Origin: Streptomyces sp. NBC_01142 | Lineage (GTDB): Bacteria > Actinomycetota > Actinomycetes > Streptomycetales > Streptomycetaceae | Assembly: GCF_026341125.1 (NCBI RefSeq) | Contig: NZ_JAPEOR010000002.1 | Span: 2,182,501-2,246,500 of the forward strand | DNA: 64,000 nucleotides | Direction: 5' to 3' | Shown: in pieces, positions 17,401 to 24,674 of the stretch | Position numbering within the stretch: the stretch's first letter is position 1 | How the letters are laid out: every line of letters starts with the position of its first letter | Program-made: the position numbers and the translations under genes | The notes under the pieces: model-generated | Databases searched by the model: none | Told to the model about the DNA's origin: nothing | Seen by the model: only the letters and a program-made list of their open reading frames with translations

Positions 17401-18247
17401 CGCAGTCGACGGTGCGGCGTTCGCGTGCGGCGGCTTCGGCGTGCCGCATGACGGCGTCGGGGGCGACGAGGACGCGGTGACCGGCGGCGTGGGCACGCCA
17501 GCACAGGTCGACGTCGTCGCGCATGAGGGGCAGCCGCCGGTCGAAGCCGCCGAGCTGCTCGAAGACGTCGCGGCGGAGGAGCATGCCGGCGGAGGAGACG
17601 GACAGGACGGAGCGGATCTGGTCGTGCTGTCCCTGGTCCTGTTCGCGCCGGTCGAGTCCGGTCCAGCGGCGTCCGCTGTTGGCGATGGAGACGCCTGCTT
17701 CGAGGAGCTGCTTGCGGTCGTACCAGCCGCGGAGTTTGGGTCCGACGACGGCGGCGTACTCGTCGGAGTCGGCGACGCGCAGCAGCTCGGCGAGGGCGCC
17801 GGGTTCGGGTGCGCTGTCGTCGTGGAGGAGCCACAGCCACTGCACGGGCTCGCCGTGGGGCAGCTCGGGCATGTCGTAGGCGTCGTCGCGCCAGCTCCTG
17901 CTGACCGGGTCCCAGCCGCTGGGCCGCTTCAGGTAGGGCAGGTCGTCGGGGGTGAGGACGCCGGCGGTGCGGACGGCCTCGTCGACGGCGGTGCCGAAGC
18001 CGGTGCGGCGGGCGAGATGCAGTACGCGTTCGGCGCCGAGCGCCTCGGTGACCAGCCGCGCGGAGTCGTCGGCGCTGCCGGTGTCGGCGGCGACGACGTT
18101 CTGTACGGGGCGTTCCTGGCCGAGCAGCCCGGCGAGGACGTCGGGGAGCCAGCGTGCACCGTCGTGGGAGACGAGCACGGCGGTGACGACATGCCGCGGG
18201 AACTCTGGCGGGTGTGCGGGAACAAACGCGGCTGTGGTGGCGGACAT
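14441..18247 (-). CDS. Large GT2 glycosyltransferase fused to a polytopic membrane domain
   Basis: 1268 aa. Residues 15-290 form a GT-A family-2 glycosyltransferase: VVTAVLVSHDGARWLPDVL, then D-T-G-S-A-D-D-S, the D-x-D-like L-L-H-D-D-S-A-P, and R-D-D-V-D-L-C-W-R-A-H near 245. About residue 440 onward lie a dozen hydrophobic spans to about 870, a large extracellular segment, and a last span near 1080-1100. The C-terminal ~150 residues are Gln/Tyr/Pro-rich and surely disordered. It probably moves a sugar from a nucleotide or lipid carrier to a surface polymer. The ATG at 18247 has GGAGGG 11 nt upstream. Coupled to DUF5719. Confidence 0.9.
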   Translation of the reverse strand: MSATTAAFVPAHPPEFPRHVVTAVLVSHDGARWLPDVLAGLLGQERPVQNVVAADTGSADDSARLVTEALGAERVLHLARRTGFGTAVDEAVRTAGVLTPDDLPYLKRPSGWDPVSRSWRDDAYDMPELPHGEPVQWLWLLHDDSAPEPGALAELLRVADSDEYAAVVGPKLRGWYDRKQLLEAGVSIANSGRRWTGLDRREQDQGQHDQIRSVLSVSSAGMLLRRDVFEQLGGFDRRLPLMRDDVDLCWRAHAAGHRVLVAPDAVMRHAEAAARERRTVDCAGRSIANPHRVDKAGAVYTLLTNARGAALPYVLLRIVLGTLMRTLAYLVGKAPSQAVDEVMGLFGTLLRPERIIAGRRRRARQGGAVEASELRPLFPPPGATVRATVEQLAGSLGSRSDADTGGSRHGAVETGPGGDDADFLEIEQFARLKKIARKPGPVLFAVLLIVSLVACRSLFGGGSLAGGALLPAPADVSDLWARYADSWHPVGTGGTQTAPPYLAVLAALSALFLGSTGFALTVLLVCSVPLAGLTAYFASRPIVESRLLRAWASIAYAFLPAATGALATGRIGTAVLAILLPLIARAGVAAHGLRGGSGSGSARGSWRATWAYALLLTLCMAFTPIVWPIALVLGLGVLVLRRQDITAYALRFLAAVGTPLLVLAPWSLTLLTGPSGFLREAGLAFGTGSASALDLLGMSPGGPKTAGGILLIGIVLAALAALLRDERQFAIRAAWAVALIALIFAALANGSGWAGPATLVYGIALLAAAVLGAEGGRTRVAAQNFGWRQPVAVLIALAAGLAPLLAAGNWMLSGAAGPLERRDPVQVPAFVAEESDTRDQPRTLVLGGASAAKVSYTLVRGSGSRLGDAELTEAAGSDTRLDKIVANLVAGSGADQTSQLSGFAIRYVLVRDGAPRQTSRVLDATPGLNRMSQLDGSSLWSVDRQVARATIVTGKNDPLPVASDAVEAHAKIPAGESGRVLRIADRAEEGWQATLDGRALTKTVVDGWAQGFELPAEGGRLDLTYNDPATHTAWIWGQGVLALVLLVLALPGRRREIDDDLPEEEIAVPAQAMEGEGRRARRLRAQAEADAEAVAGAESAADPAGAAQAFPDPYAQLPAEQGPFAQQQGEQQPSPYAAVPRQQQYGEWDAQGYPDAGYAAPAPYGNEQQYQGPDQGAQYGGEQQYGADQYQQQQPYQADPYQAAPYGDGQYQEGQYQQGQYDPYAYGQQTDRPYADGSEPEQHPDPNGNQAPGQGQWPTGNPSRGESE

Positions 18248-18556
18248 TGAGGTACGGGCCCTCCGGCCGGGGGGTCGCCCCGTAGGGGCGTTGGAGCGTC
18301 TCGGACGGGGCCCCACACTAACGGTAGGAAAAAGCGCTGTGGCGCGAAGCGTCTCGGTGGGGGGCGGCGGTCCGGCGGTGGGGCGACGGGCGGGAACAAG
18401 AACGGTCCGCCGGCTGCGGACAGGATGCAGGCGACGGACCGTGCTTTACGTACAGGCTTGTGGCGTTTGGCCGGGCTTCGGCCATGCGGTCCCGCACGGA
18501 CTCGCACAGAGGCTCGCGCGGCAGTTCGGATGTCGGTTCGGTTATCGCGTCGGTTT

Positions 18557-18820
18557 TCAGACGGCGGCCTTCTTCAGCCGGCGGCGTTCGCGTTCGGACA
18601 GGCCGCCCCAGATGCCGAATCGCTCGTCGTTGGCGAGGGCGTACTCGAGGCATTCGGAGCGGACTTCGCAGGCGAGGCAGACCTTCTTGGCCTCGCGGGT
18701 GGAACCGCCCTTCTCGGGGAAGAAGGACTCGGGATCGGTCTGGGCGCACAACGCGCGCTCCTGCCAGCCGAGTTCCTCGTCCGCGTCCTCGACCAGCAGT
18801 TGTTCGAACAGCTCGGTCAT
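18557..18820 (-). CDS. whiB: Sporulation transcription factor WhiB (Wbl family)
   Basis: 87 aa, the length of the founding WhiB of Streptomyces coelicolor, and near-identical to what I recall of it from MTELFEQLL to the end. Four cysteines (25, 48, 51, 57) in the Wbl pattern hold a [4Fe-4S] cluster that reacts with NO and O2; G-I-W-G-G (about 69-73) is the turn before the basic C-terminal DNA-binding helix RERRRLKKAAV. WhiB acts with WhiA to stop aerial growth and start sporulation septation. Its gene follows a promoter-like element about 75-100 bp upstream; GAGGGG precedes the ATG. Confidence 0.97.
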   Translation of the reverse strand: MTELFEQLLVEDADEELGWQERALCAQTDPESFFPEKGGSTREAKKVCLACEVRSECLEYALANDERFGIWGGLSERERRRLKKAAV

Positions 18821-18893
18821 GTGCGCCCCTCGTCTGTCTTATGCGTCCCCGTGATGTCGCCGTTATCCGTTCCGGCCGAACGACACGAGTGAA

Positions 18894-18923
18894 ATTACAA
18901 GTGTGTGGATACAGGCCAGTCAA
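18894..18923 (-). promoter_or_regulatory. Putative vegetative-type promoter of whiB
   Basis: On the minus strand TTGACT (18923-18918) and TGTAAT (18899-18894) are separated by 18 nt. This would start transcription near 18886, giving a leader of about 65 nt. The rest of 18924-19247 holds no convincing gene on either strand; whiB is known to have more than one promoter, so further sites may lie there. Confidence 0.5.
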
Positions 18924-19247
18924 GCTGAGATCTGCTATTGGGCCCGGTATTCACTCTGCGGAACCAAGGCTATGCGGAAAGTGTTCAAATCACCAAAAAC
19001 CTGACACATGCCAGTGGCCTGCTCCGCACTCCGCTCTCCACTTCCCCTACAGGGAAGACGTCGCAGAGTTCGACCTTGTTGCGATCGAGCCAATGAAGCG
19101 ATCCGGATCACAGTCCGATCACGGGGCCGTAACGGCGTTTGCGAGCACGGTTGCTGCGCCATGTCTCCGCGGTCAGGCCTGCACAAACCTTTCTCCGCCC
19201 GCATTAACCGGATGAGGTGAAACATTACCGCCAAATCGGTCATTGGG

Positions 19248-19276
19248 TTGACAGTGGGACGTCCCACCGGTCACCT
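19248..19276 (+). promoter_or_regulatory. Promoter with palindromic operator for the cysteine dioxygenase transcript
   Basis: TTGACA (19248-19253) is a perfect -35. A 17-nt spacer leads to TCACCT (19271-19276), a weak -10. A perfect 14-bp palindrome GTGGGACGTCCCAC (19254-19267) fills most of the spacer and would let a dimeric repressor block polymerase. The predicted start site falls at or next to the A of the ATG at 19285, so the first ORF would be leaderless. Confidence 0.55.
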
Positions 19277-19284
19277 TTGGTTCC

Positions 19285-19371
19285 ATGCCAGTGACCTCAG
19301 CGCTCATCGCGACCCACATCCGTGGGTTCCGCAGCGCTGTCCAGGCGCGCTGTTGCTGTTCCAGCTGTTGA
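19285..19371 (+). CDS. 28-aa cysteine-rich leader peptide (uORF) upstream of cysteine dioxygenase
   Basis: ATG to TGA, 28 codons, begins MPVTSALIATHIRG and ends R-C-C-C-S-S-C-stop, with four Cys in the last six residues. There is no ribosome site; a promoter-like element at the right distance makes the ATG the likely +1, so translation would be leaderless. Mycobacteria use leaderless uORFs ending in cysteine runs as cysteine sensors: scarce Cys-tRNA stalls the ribosome and changes translation of the downstream sulfur gene. Here the downstream gene acts on cysteine itself. Two small hairpins (19312-19327 and 19332-19352) overlap the ORF and could be remodelled by a stalled ribosome. The regulation is inferred from layout. 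Confidence 0.65.
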   Translation: MPVTSALIATHIRGFRSAVQARCCCSSC

Positions 19372-19416
19372 TGCCCTAGCGCTCCGGCTTCCCCACCGCA
19401 TGCAGCTCATCCGCGC

Positions 19417-19488
19417 ATGCACCGCATGTCCTGCGACACCCTCCCCCAGCACTGCACCGTCTCTGCCGAGGAACCACCGCACCCATGA
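19417..19488 (+). CDS. Second short uORF overlapping the cysteine dioxygenase start
   Basis: ATG at 19417, 23 codons (MHRMSCDTLPQHC...), whose TGA (19486-19488) overlaps the ATG of the dioxygenase gene as ATGA. It also covers the GAGGA ribosome site of that gene and holds two Cys codons. Such an overlap would allow termination-reinitiation coupling. It has no good ribosome site of its own, so it may be fortuitous. Confidence 0.35.
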   Translation: MHRMSCDTLPQHCTVSAEEPPHP

Positions 19489-19985
19489 ACAGCGACAGCG
19501 ACCTCCAGATCGCCGGCGACATCCTCGCCGTACAGCACCTTCTCCAGCCCGCCCCCGAGCACCCGGCCACCGTCGCCGACTTCGCCGGCCTCGCCCGCTC
19601 CCTCGCCGACGACCGTGCGCAGTGGGCCCATCTCGTCCAGTACGACACCACCACCCGCTGGTACCACCGGCTGCGCACCGGCCCCGGCTACGAGGTGTGG
19701 CTGCTGTCCTGGATCCCGGGGCAGGGCAGCGGGCTGCACGACCACGGCCTGTCCTCGGGTGTGCTGACCGTCCTCGAGGGAGAGTTGACCGAGCGCACCG
19801 ACCGGTCGTCGCGCTCCCTGGCCGCCGGCGCGCAGCGGGTGTTCGCGCCCGGCTATGTGCACGAGGTTGTCAACGATTCGTTCGAACCTGCCGTCAGCCT
19901 GCACATCTACTACCCGGGTCTGACCGAGATGCCGATGCACAGCGCACAGTGCTCCCCGGCCGACCGGGATGTCGTACACGCCTGA
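19485..19985 (+). CDS. Cysteine dioxygenase-family cupin protein
   Basis: 166 aa. Cysteine dioxygenase is a mononuclear iron cupin that oxidises L-cysteine with O2 to cysteine sulfinate, the entry to cysteine catabolism. The cupin motif 1 reads G-S-G-L-H-D-H-G-L-S-S-G (about residues 82-93) with two iron-ligand histidines, and the third appears in P-G-Y-V-H-E-V (about 126). The N-terminal helical segment and the final short tail match bacterial members. GAGGA lies about 12 nt upstream. Expression is probably set by the operator and cysteine-coded leader ORFs in front of it. fbiA follows 13 nt after the stop, so a shared transcript is possible although the functions are unrelated. Confidence 0.85.
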   Translation: MNSDSDLQIAGDILAVQHLLQPAPEHPATVADFAGLARSLADDRAQWAHLVQYDTTTRWYHRLRTGPGYEVWLLSWIPGQGSGLHDHGLSSGVLTVLEGELTERTDRSSRSLAAGAQRVFAPGYVHEVVNDSFEPAVSLHIYYPGLTEMPMHSAQCSPADRDVVHA

Positions 19986-19998
19986 CAGACTGCTGTTC

Positions 19999-20955
19999 AT
20001 GCGCATTGTGGTTCTGGCCGGCGGCATCGGCGGCGCCCGTTTCCTCCGCGGCCTCAAGCAGGCCGCGCCCGACGCGGACGTCACGGTGATCGGCAACACC
20101 GGTGACGACATCCATCTGTTCGGCCTCAAGGTCTGCCCCGACCTCGACACGGTGATGTACACCCTCGGCGGTGGCATCAACGAGGAGCAGGGCTGGGGGC
20201 GTACGGACGAAACCTTCCAGGTCAAGAGCGAGCTCGCGGCGTACGGCGTCGGTCCCGAGTGGTTCGGGCTCGGCGACCGCGACTTCGCCACCCACATCGT
20301 CCGTACGCAGATGCTCGCCGCGGGCTACCCGCTCAGCGCCGTCACCGAGGCGCTCTGCGCGCGCTGGAACCCCGGCGTGCGGCTGCTGCCGATGTCCGAC
20401 GACCGCGTCGAGACACACGTCGCCGTCGAGGTGGACGGCGAGCGCAAGGTGATCCACTTCCAGGAGTACTGGGTGAAGCTGCGGGCGTCGGTGGCCGCCG
20501 AGGCCGTCGTCCCCGTCGGCGCGGACCAGGCCAAGCCCGCGCCCGGAGTGCTGGAGGCCATCGCCTCCGCGGACGTCATCCTCTTCCCGCCGTCCAATCC
20601 CGTCGTCAGCGTCGGCACGATCCTCGCGGTGCCCGGCATCCGCGAAGCCATCGCCGACGCGGGCGTCCCGGTCGTGGGCCTGTCCCCCATCGTCGGGGAC
20701 GCGCCCGTGCGCGGCATGGCCGACAAGGTCCTGGCGGCGGTGGGTGTGGAGGCGACCGCCGCGGCCGTCGCCCGGCACTACGGCTCGGGGCTGCTCGACG
20801 GCTGGCTGGTCGACACGGTCGACGCGGGCGCGGTGGCGGACGTCGAGGGGGCGGGGATCCGCTGCCGTGCCGTACCACTGCTGATGAGCGACGTGGACGC
20901 GACCGCCGAGATGGTGCGTCAGGCGCTGGAACTGGCCGAGGAGGTACGGGCGTGA
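19999..20955 (+). CDS. fbiA: 2-phospho-L-lactate / phosphoenolpyruvate transferase (F420 biosynthesis)
   Basis: 318 aa, CofD/FbiA family. It transfers the activated phosphoenolpyruvate (bacteria) or phospholactate (archaea) moiety to the deazaflavin Fo, giving dehydro-F420-0 or F420-0. The N-terminal nucleotide-binding motif is [16 protein letters not shown], then [20 protein letters not shown] with the metal-binding aspartates, and FPPSNPVVS(V)GTIL in the middle, all diagnostic. The ATG at 19999 fits the family N-terminus; an earlier in-frame ATG at 19969 lies inside the dioxygenase gene. Its TGA overlaps the GTG of fbiB. Confidence 0.97.
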   Translation: MRIVVLAGGIGGARFLRGLKQAAPDADVTVIGNTGDDIHLFGLKVCPDLDTVMYTLGGGINEEQGWGRTDETFQVKSELAAYGVGPEWFGLGDRDFATHIVRTQMLAAGYPLSAVTEALCARWNPGVRLLPMSDDRVETHVAVEVDGERKVIHFQEYWVKLRASVAAEAVVPVGADQAKPAPGVLEAIASADVILFPPSNPVVSVGTILAVPGIREAIADAGVPVVGLSPIVGDAPVRGMADKVLAAVGVEATAAAVARHYGSGLLDGWLVDTVDAGAVADVEGAGIRCRAVPLLMSDVDATAEMVRQALELAEEVRA

Positions 20956-22250
20956 CCTCGCCGTCGTACCGGGTCTGGGCGCTGCCCGGCCTCGGCGAGG
21001 TCCGGCCGGGCGACGACCTGGCCAAGCTGATCGCCGCCGCATCGCCCGGACTGGTGGACGGCGATGTCCTGCTCGTCACCTCGAAGATCGTGAGCAAGGC
21101 CGAGGGACGGATCGTGGAGGCAACCGACCGCGAGACGGCCATCGACGCGGAGACGGTACGGGTGGTGGCGCGCCGCGGCACCCTTCGCATCGTCGAGAAC
21201 CGGCAGGGCCTGGTGATGGCCGCTGCCGGGGTGGACGCCTCCAACACCCCTGCCGGGACAGTGCTGTTGCTGCCTTCCGATCCCGATGCTTCGGCGCGGG
21301 CGATCCGCGACGGGCTGCGGGACACCCTCGGCGTCGATGTCGGCGTGATCGTCACCGACACCTCCGGGCGGCCCTGGCGCAACGGGCTGACCGATGTCGC
21401 CATCGGCGCGGCCGGGGTACGGGTGCTGGACGATCTGCGCGGCGGAACGGACGCGCACGGCAATCCGCTGAGTGCGACCGTCGTGGCCACCGCGGACGAA
21501 CTGGCTGCCGCCGGTGACCTGGTAAAGGGCAAAACGGAGGGGCTGCCGGTCGCGGTGGTCCGTGGCCTGTCCCATGTGGTGGCCGATTCCGCCGAGGGCG
21601 CGCGGGCGATGGTGCGGAGCGCGGCCGACGACATGTTCCGGCTGGGAACCTCCGAGGCGGTACGGGAAGCGGTGACTCTGCGCCGCACAGTGCGCGAGTT
21701 CACCGACGAGCCGGTGGACGGCGGTGCGGTACGGCGCGCGGTCGCGGCCGCGGTGACGGCTCCGGCGCCGCATCACACGACGCCGTGGCGCTTTGTGCTG
21801 CTGGAGTCCGCCGAGGCGCGCACCGGACTGCTCGACGCGATGCGGGACGCGTGGATCGCGGATCTGCGGGCCGACGGCAAGTCGGAGGAGTCCATCGCCA
21901 AGCGGGTGCGGCGCGGGGACGTGCTGCGCAGGGCGCCGTACCTGGTCGTGCCGTGCCTGGTGATGGACGGCTCGCACCACTACGGGGACCCTCGGCGCGA
22001 TACCGCCGAGCGCGAGATGTTCGTGGTGGCGGCGGGCGCGGGGGTGCAGAACTTCCTGGTGGCGCTGGCGGGCGAGCGGCTCGGCTCGGCGTGGGTGTCG
22101 TCGACGATGTTCTGCCGCGAGGTCGTACGGGACGTACTGGGGCTGCCGGGCGGGTGGGACCCCATGGGCGCGGTGGCCGTGGGGCACGCGGCCGGGACGC
22201 CGAAGGAACGGCCGGTGCGGTCGGCTTCCGCCTTCGTCGAGGTGCGCTGA
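20952..22250 (+). CDS. fbiB: Bifunctional F420 synthesis protein FbiB (gamma-glutamyl ligase + nitroreductase-fold domain)
   Basis: 432 aa. Residues 1-245 are the CofE ligase, adding glutamates to F420-0: [16 protein letters not shown], and [20 protein letters not shown] are intact. Residues about 250-432 are an FMN-binding nitroreductase-fold domain ([17 protein letters not shown]), which in actinobacteria reduces dehydro-F420-0 using FMNH2. The GTG at 20952 overlaps the fbiA stop (GTGA), giving translational coupling. The two genes supply the F420 cofactor used by many Streptomyces reductases. Confidence 0.97.
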   Translation: MTSPSYRVWALPGLGEVRPGDDLAKLIAAASPGLVDGDVLLVTSKIVSKAEGRIVEATDRETAIDAETVRVVARRGTLRIVENRQGLVMAAAGVDASNTPAGTVLLLPSDPDASARAIRDGLRDTLGVDVGVIVTDTSGRPWRNGLTDVAIGAAGVRVLDDLRGGTDAHGNPLSATVVATADELAAAGDLVKGKTEGLPVAVVRGLSHVVADSAEGARAMVRSAADDMFRLGTSEAVREAVTLRRTVREFTDEPVDGGAVRRAVAAAVTAPAPHHTTPWRFVLLESAEARTGLLDAMRDAWIADLRADGKSEESIAKRVRRGDVLRRAPYLVVPCLVMDGSHHYGDPRRDTAEREMFVVAAGAGVQNFLVALAGERLGSAWVSSTMFCREVVRDVLGLPGGWDPMGAVAVGHAAGTPKERPVRSASAFVEVR

Positions 22251-22302
22251 CGGCTGACCGCGGCGCCGCCTGCCTGCGGGCCGGCCGGTGCGGTCGGCCT
22301 CC

Positions 22303-22368
22303 GGTCCGCTCGTCCGGTGCGGTCGTCCGCCGGTCCGCTCGTCCGGTGCGGTCGTCCGCCGGTCCGCT
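22303..22368. repeat. 29-bp direct repeat, 2.3 copies
   Basis: Identical 29-bp units at 22303-22331 and 22332-22360 plus an 8-bp start of a third. It lies in the 145-bp gap between the convergent fbiB and DNA glycosylase genes. A recent tandem duplication; no hairpin terminator is obvious. Confidence 0.9.
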
Positions 22369-22395
22369 GTGCGGCTCCGCCGGCCGACTCGTCCG

Positions 22396-23406
22396 TCAGA
22401 GCGTGCCGATGTCGACGCGTGGCATCTTCGGCTCGCGGCGCGGTGGGGTGCGGCCGCTGAGGAGGATGAGGCGGGCGGCGCGGTGGCGCTGGCCCGCGTA
22501 GGGGGCGAGGAGTTCCAGCATCGCCGCGTCGTCGGCGTTGCGGTCGCCCGCCAGGGCGTAGCCGACGATGCGCGGCAGATGGATATCGCCGACGGTGACG
22601 GCGTCGGGGGCGCCGTTGCTGCGCTGGACCGTCTCGGCCGAGGTCCAGGGGCCGATGCCGGGGATCAACTCCAGCCGGGCGGCAGCCTGTTCGGGCTGCA
22701 TGGCCGCGGCTTCCTCGAGCCGGCGGGCAACCCGGACCGCGCGCAGGATTGTCGAGGACCGCTTCGAGTCCACGCCGGCGCGGTGCCACTCCCATGACGG
22801 GATCAGCGCCCAGGTGCGGGCGTCGGGCATCACATGCAGGCGCATGTCGGGCCCGGGGGCGGGCTCGCCGTACTTCCGTACGAGCAGCCGCCAGGCGCGG
22901 TACGCCTCGTCCGTGGTGACCTTCTGCTCCAGGATCGAGGGGATCAGGGACTCGAGGACCAGGCCGGTGCGGGTCAGGCGGAGCCCCGGGCTGCGGTGCT
23001 GGGAGGCGGCGAGCAGGCGGTGGCGGGGGGTGAAGGCGGCGGGGTCGTCCGCCTCGCCGAGCAGGGCGGGGAGGTGCTCCAGGAGCCAGTCGGCGCCGGG
23101 GCCCCACGCCTCGGCATCGGCGGTGCCGGTGCGCAGCGCCACGCGGAGCGTGCCGGGTCCGTCGGGAGTACGGCTGGCGCGCCAGACGGACCCGTCCGGG
23201 CTCGTGCGGAAGGTGGGATCGGCAGGTCCGCGGCGGAGCGGGCCGAGTACGAGTCCGAGATCGAGGGGGCCGGGTGGTGCCCAGCGCCGGTGCAGTGAGC
23301 CGGGGCGGGCCTGCGCCTGCGCCTGTGCCGGGACGCCTGTGGGTACGGCGGTGTGACCGCCACGCACGGTGGTGCGGGTGGGGCGGGGGCTGAAACGTCC
23401 TGCCAC
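22396..23406 (-). CDS. AlkA-type DNA-3-methyladenine glycosylase (HhH-GPD superfamily)
   Basis: 336 aa. The helix-hairpin-helix motif reads L-I-P-G-I-G-P-W-T-S-A (about 250-260) and the catalytic Asp is expected in the following V-T-V-G-D-I-H. An earlier conserved segment, SLIPSILEQKVTTDEAYRAW, is typical of the AlkA-like glycosylases of actinobacteria. It should excise alkylated purines in base-excision repair. The first ~45 residues are basic and Ala/Gln-rich and may be extra; an internal start is possible. It lies 98 bp downstream of the guanylyltransferase-like gene on the same strand. Confidence 0.9.
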   Translation of the reverse strand: MAGRFSPRPTRTTVRGGHTAVPTGVPAQAQAQARPGSLHRRWAPPGPLDLGLVLGPLRRGPADPTFRTSPDGSVWRASRTPDGPGTLRVALRTGTADAEAWGPGADWLLEHLPALLGEADDPAAFTPRHRLLAASQHRSPGLRLTRTGLVLESLIPSILEQKVTTDEAYRAWRLLVRKYGEPAPGPDMRLHVMPDARTWALIPSWEWHRAGVDSKRSSTILRAVRVARRLEEAAAMQPEQAAARLELIPGIGPWTSAETVQRSNGAPDAVTVGDIHLPRIVGYALAGDRNADDAAMLELLAPYAGQRHRAARLILLSGRTPPRREPKMPRVDIGTL

Positions 23407-23504
23407 GGGGGTCCTCGGGATCGGGGTCGCCCTACGAGGGTAGGCGGTGTGTCGGTTCCCGCACCCCGCCCCTTCCCGAAATCGCTACGGGTCCGAGGAG
23501 ACCG

Positions 23505-24626
23505 CTACTGGTCCGAGGAGAAGCGGACCGACGCCGGGGGGAGGGTCGCGTCGCACCATACGCGGGCGCCCTCGCACAGTTCGTTGTCCGCGCCCACCGA
23601 CGCGCCGTCGCCGATCACCACGCCCGACAGGGTCGTACGCGCTCCGATGCGCGCTCCCGCGCCGATCAGGGAGGCGGAGATCACCGCTCCCGCTTCCACG
23701 GTCGCGCCCTCCAGGATCGCGCTTCCGTCGATGCGGGCGCCCGCGCCGATCACCGCGCCGCGGCCGATGACCGTGCCTCCGGTCAGTTTTGCGTCGGACG
23801 CCACCGACGCCGAGGGCAGGACCAGGCGGTCGCCGCAGCGGCCCGGGACCGCCGGGGACGGGGCACGGCCCATGACCAGGTCGGCCGAGCCGCGGACGAA
23901 GGCCTGCGGGGTGCCGAGGTCCAGCCAGTAGGTGGAGTCGACCATGCCCTGGAGGTGGGCTCCGGATGCCAGCAGGTCGGGAAAGGTTTCGCGTTCCACC
24001 GAGACCGGGCGGTCCGCCGGGATCGTGTCGATGACCGAGCGGCGGAAGACATACGCCCCCGCGTTGATCTGGTCGGTGACGATCTCCTCGGGGCTCTGGG
24101 GCTTTTCGAGGAAGGCCTGCACGCGCCCGTCGGCATCCGTCGGGACGAGGCCGAAGGCCCTGGGGTCCTCGACCCGGGTCAGATGCAGCGAGACGTCCGC
24201 GCCCGACGACCGGTGGGTGGCGACGAGCGCCTCGATGTCCAGGCCGGTCAGGATGTCCCCGTTGAAGATCAGGACCGGGTCGTCGGGGCCCGAGCGCAGC
24301 CGGGAGGCGACATTGCGTATCGCCCCGCCCGTGCCGAGCGGCTCCTCCTCGGTGACGTACTCGAGATGGAGACCGAGCGCAGACCCGTCGCCGAAGTACG
24401 GCTCGAAGACCTCCGCCAGGTACGACGTCGCGAGCACGATGTGCTCGACACCCGCCGCCCGTGCCCGCGCCAGCTGATGCGTGAGGAAGGGAACACCCGC
24501 CGCAGGGACCATCGGCTTCGGCGTATTGACCGTGAGTGGACGCAGCCGGGTGCCCTTGCCTCCGACCAGAAGGATCGCTTCTGTCACCTTGTCGTCTCTG
24601 CTTCCTGCCGGGGCCGGGGTGCTCAC
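23505..24626 (-). CDS. Mannose-1-phosphate guanylyltransferase-like nucleotidyltransferase with left-handed beta-helix
   Basis: 373 aa. The N-terminal nucleotidyltransferase domain starts ILLVGGKGTRLRPLT (the G-x-G-T-R-x(n)-P-K-P motif, with TPKPMVPAAG), then FNGDILTGLD as the metal-binding Asp loop and TYWLDLGTP. From about residue 265 a hexapeptide-repeat beta-helix follows (TVIGRGAVIGAGARI, VVIGDGASVGA). This architecture is that of actinobacterial GDP-mannose pyrophosphorylases (ManB/ManC of mycobacteria), making GDP-mannose from mannose-1-phosphate and GTP; a related glucose- or other sugar-nucleotide product cannot be excluded. A GTG at 24587 (V-T-E-A-I-L-L) is an equally good start. 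Confidence 0.88.
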   Translation of the reverse strand: MSTPAPAGSRDDKVTEAILLVGGKGTRLRPLTVNTPKPMVPAAGVPFLTHQLARARAAGVEHIVLATSYLAEVFEPYFGDGSALGLHLEYVTEEEPLGTGGAIRNVASRLRSGPDDPVLIFNGDILTGLDIEALVATHRSSGADVSLHLTRVEDPRAFGLVPTDADGRVQAFLEKPQSPEEIVTDQINAGAYVFRRSVIDTIPADRPVSVERETFPDLLASGAHLQGMVDSTYWLDLGTPQAFVRGSADLVMGRAPSPAVPGRCGDRLVLPSASVASDAKLTGGTVIGRGAVIGAGARIDGSAILEGATVEAGAVISASLIGAGARIGARTTLSGVVIGDGASVGADNELCEGARVWCDATLPPASVRFSSDQ

Positions 24627-24674
24627 TCGTTCGAGACCGGCCAGTGTATGCAGTGGGGTTCGCTCCGTTGCCGG

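Noticed and set aside
18935..19267. 110-aa minus-strand ORF upstream of whiB
   Set aside because: Atypical codon pattern, no ribosome site, overlaps promoter regions of whiB and the dioxygenase operon.
22303..22368. CRISPR-like array
   Set aside because: The 29-bp units are directly adjacent with no spacers; simple tandem duplication.
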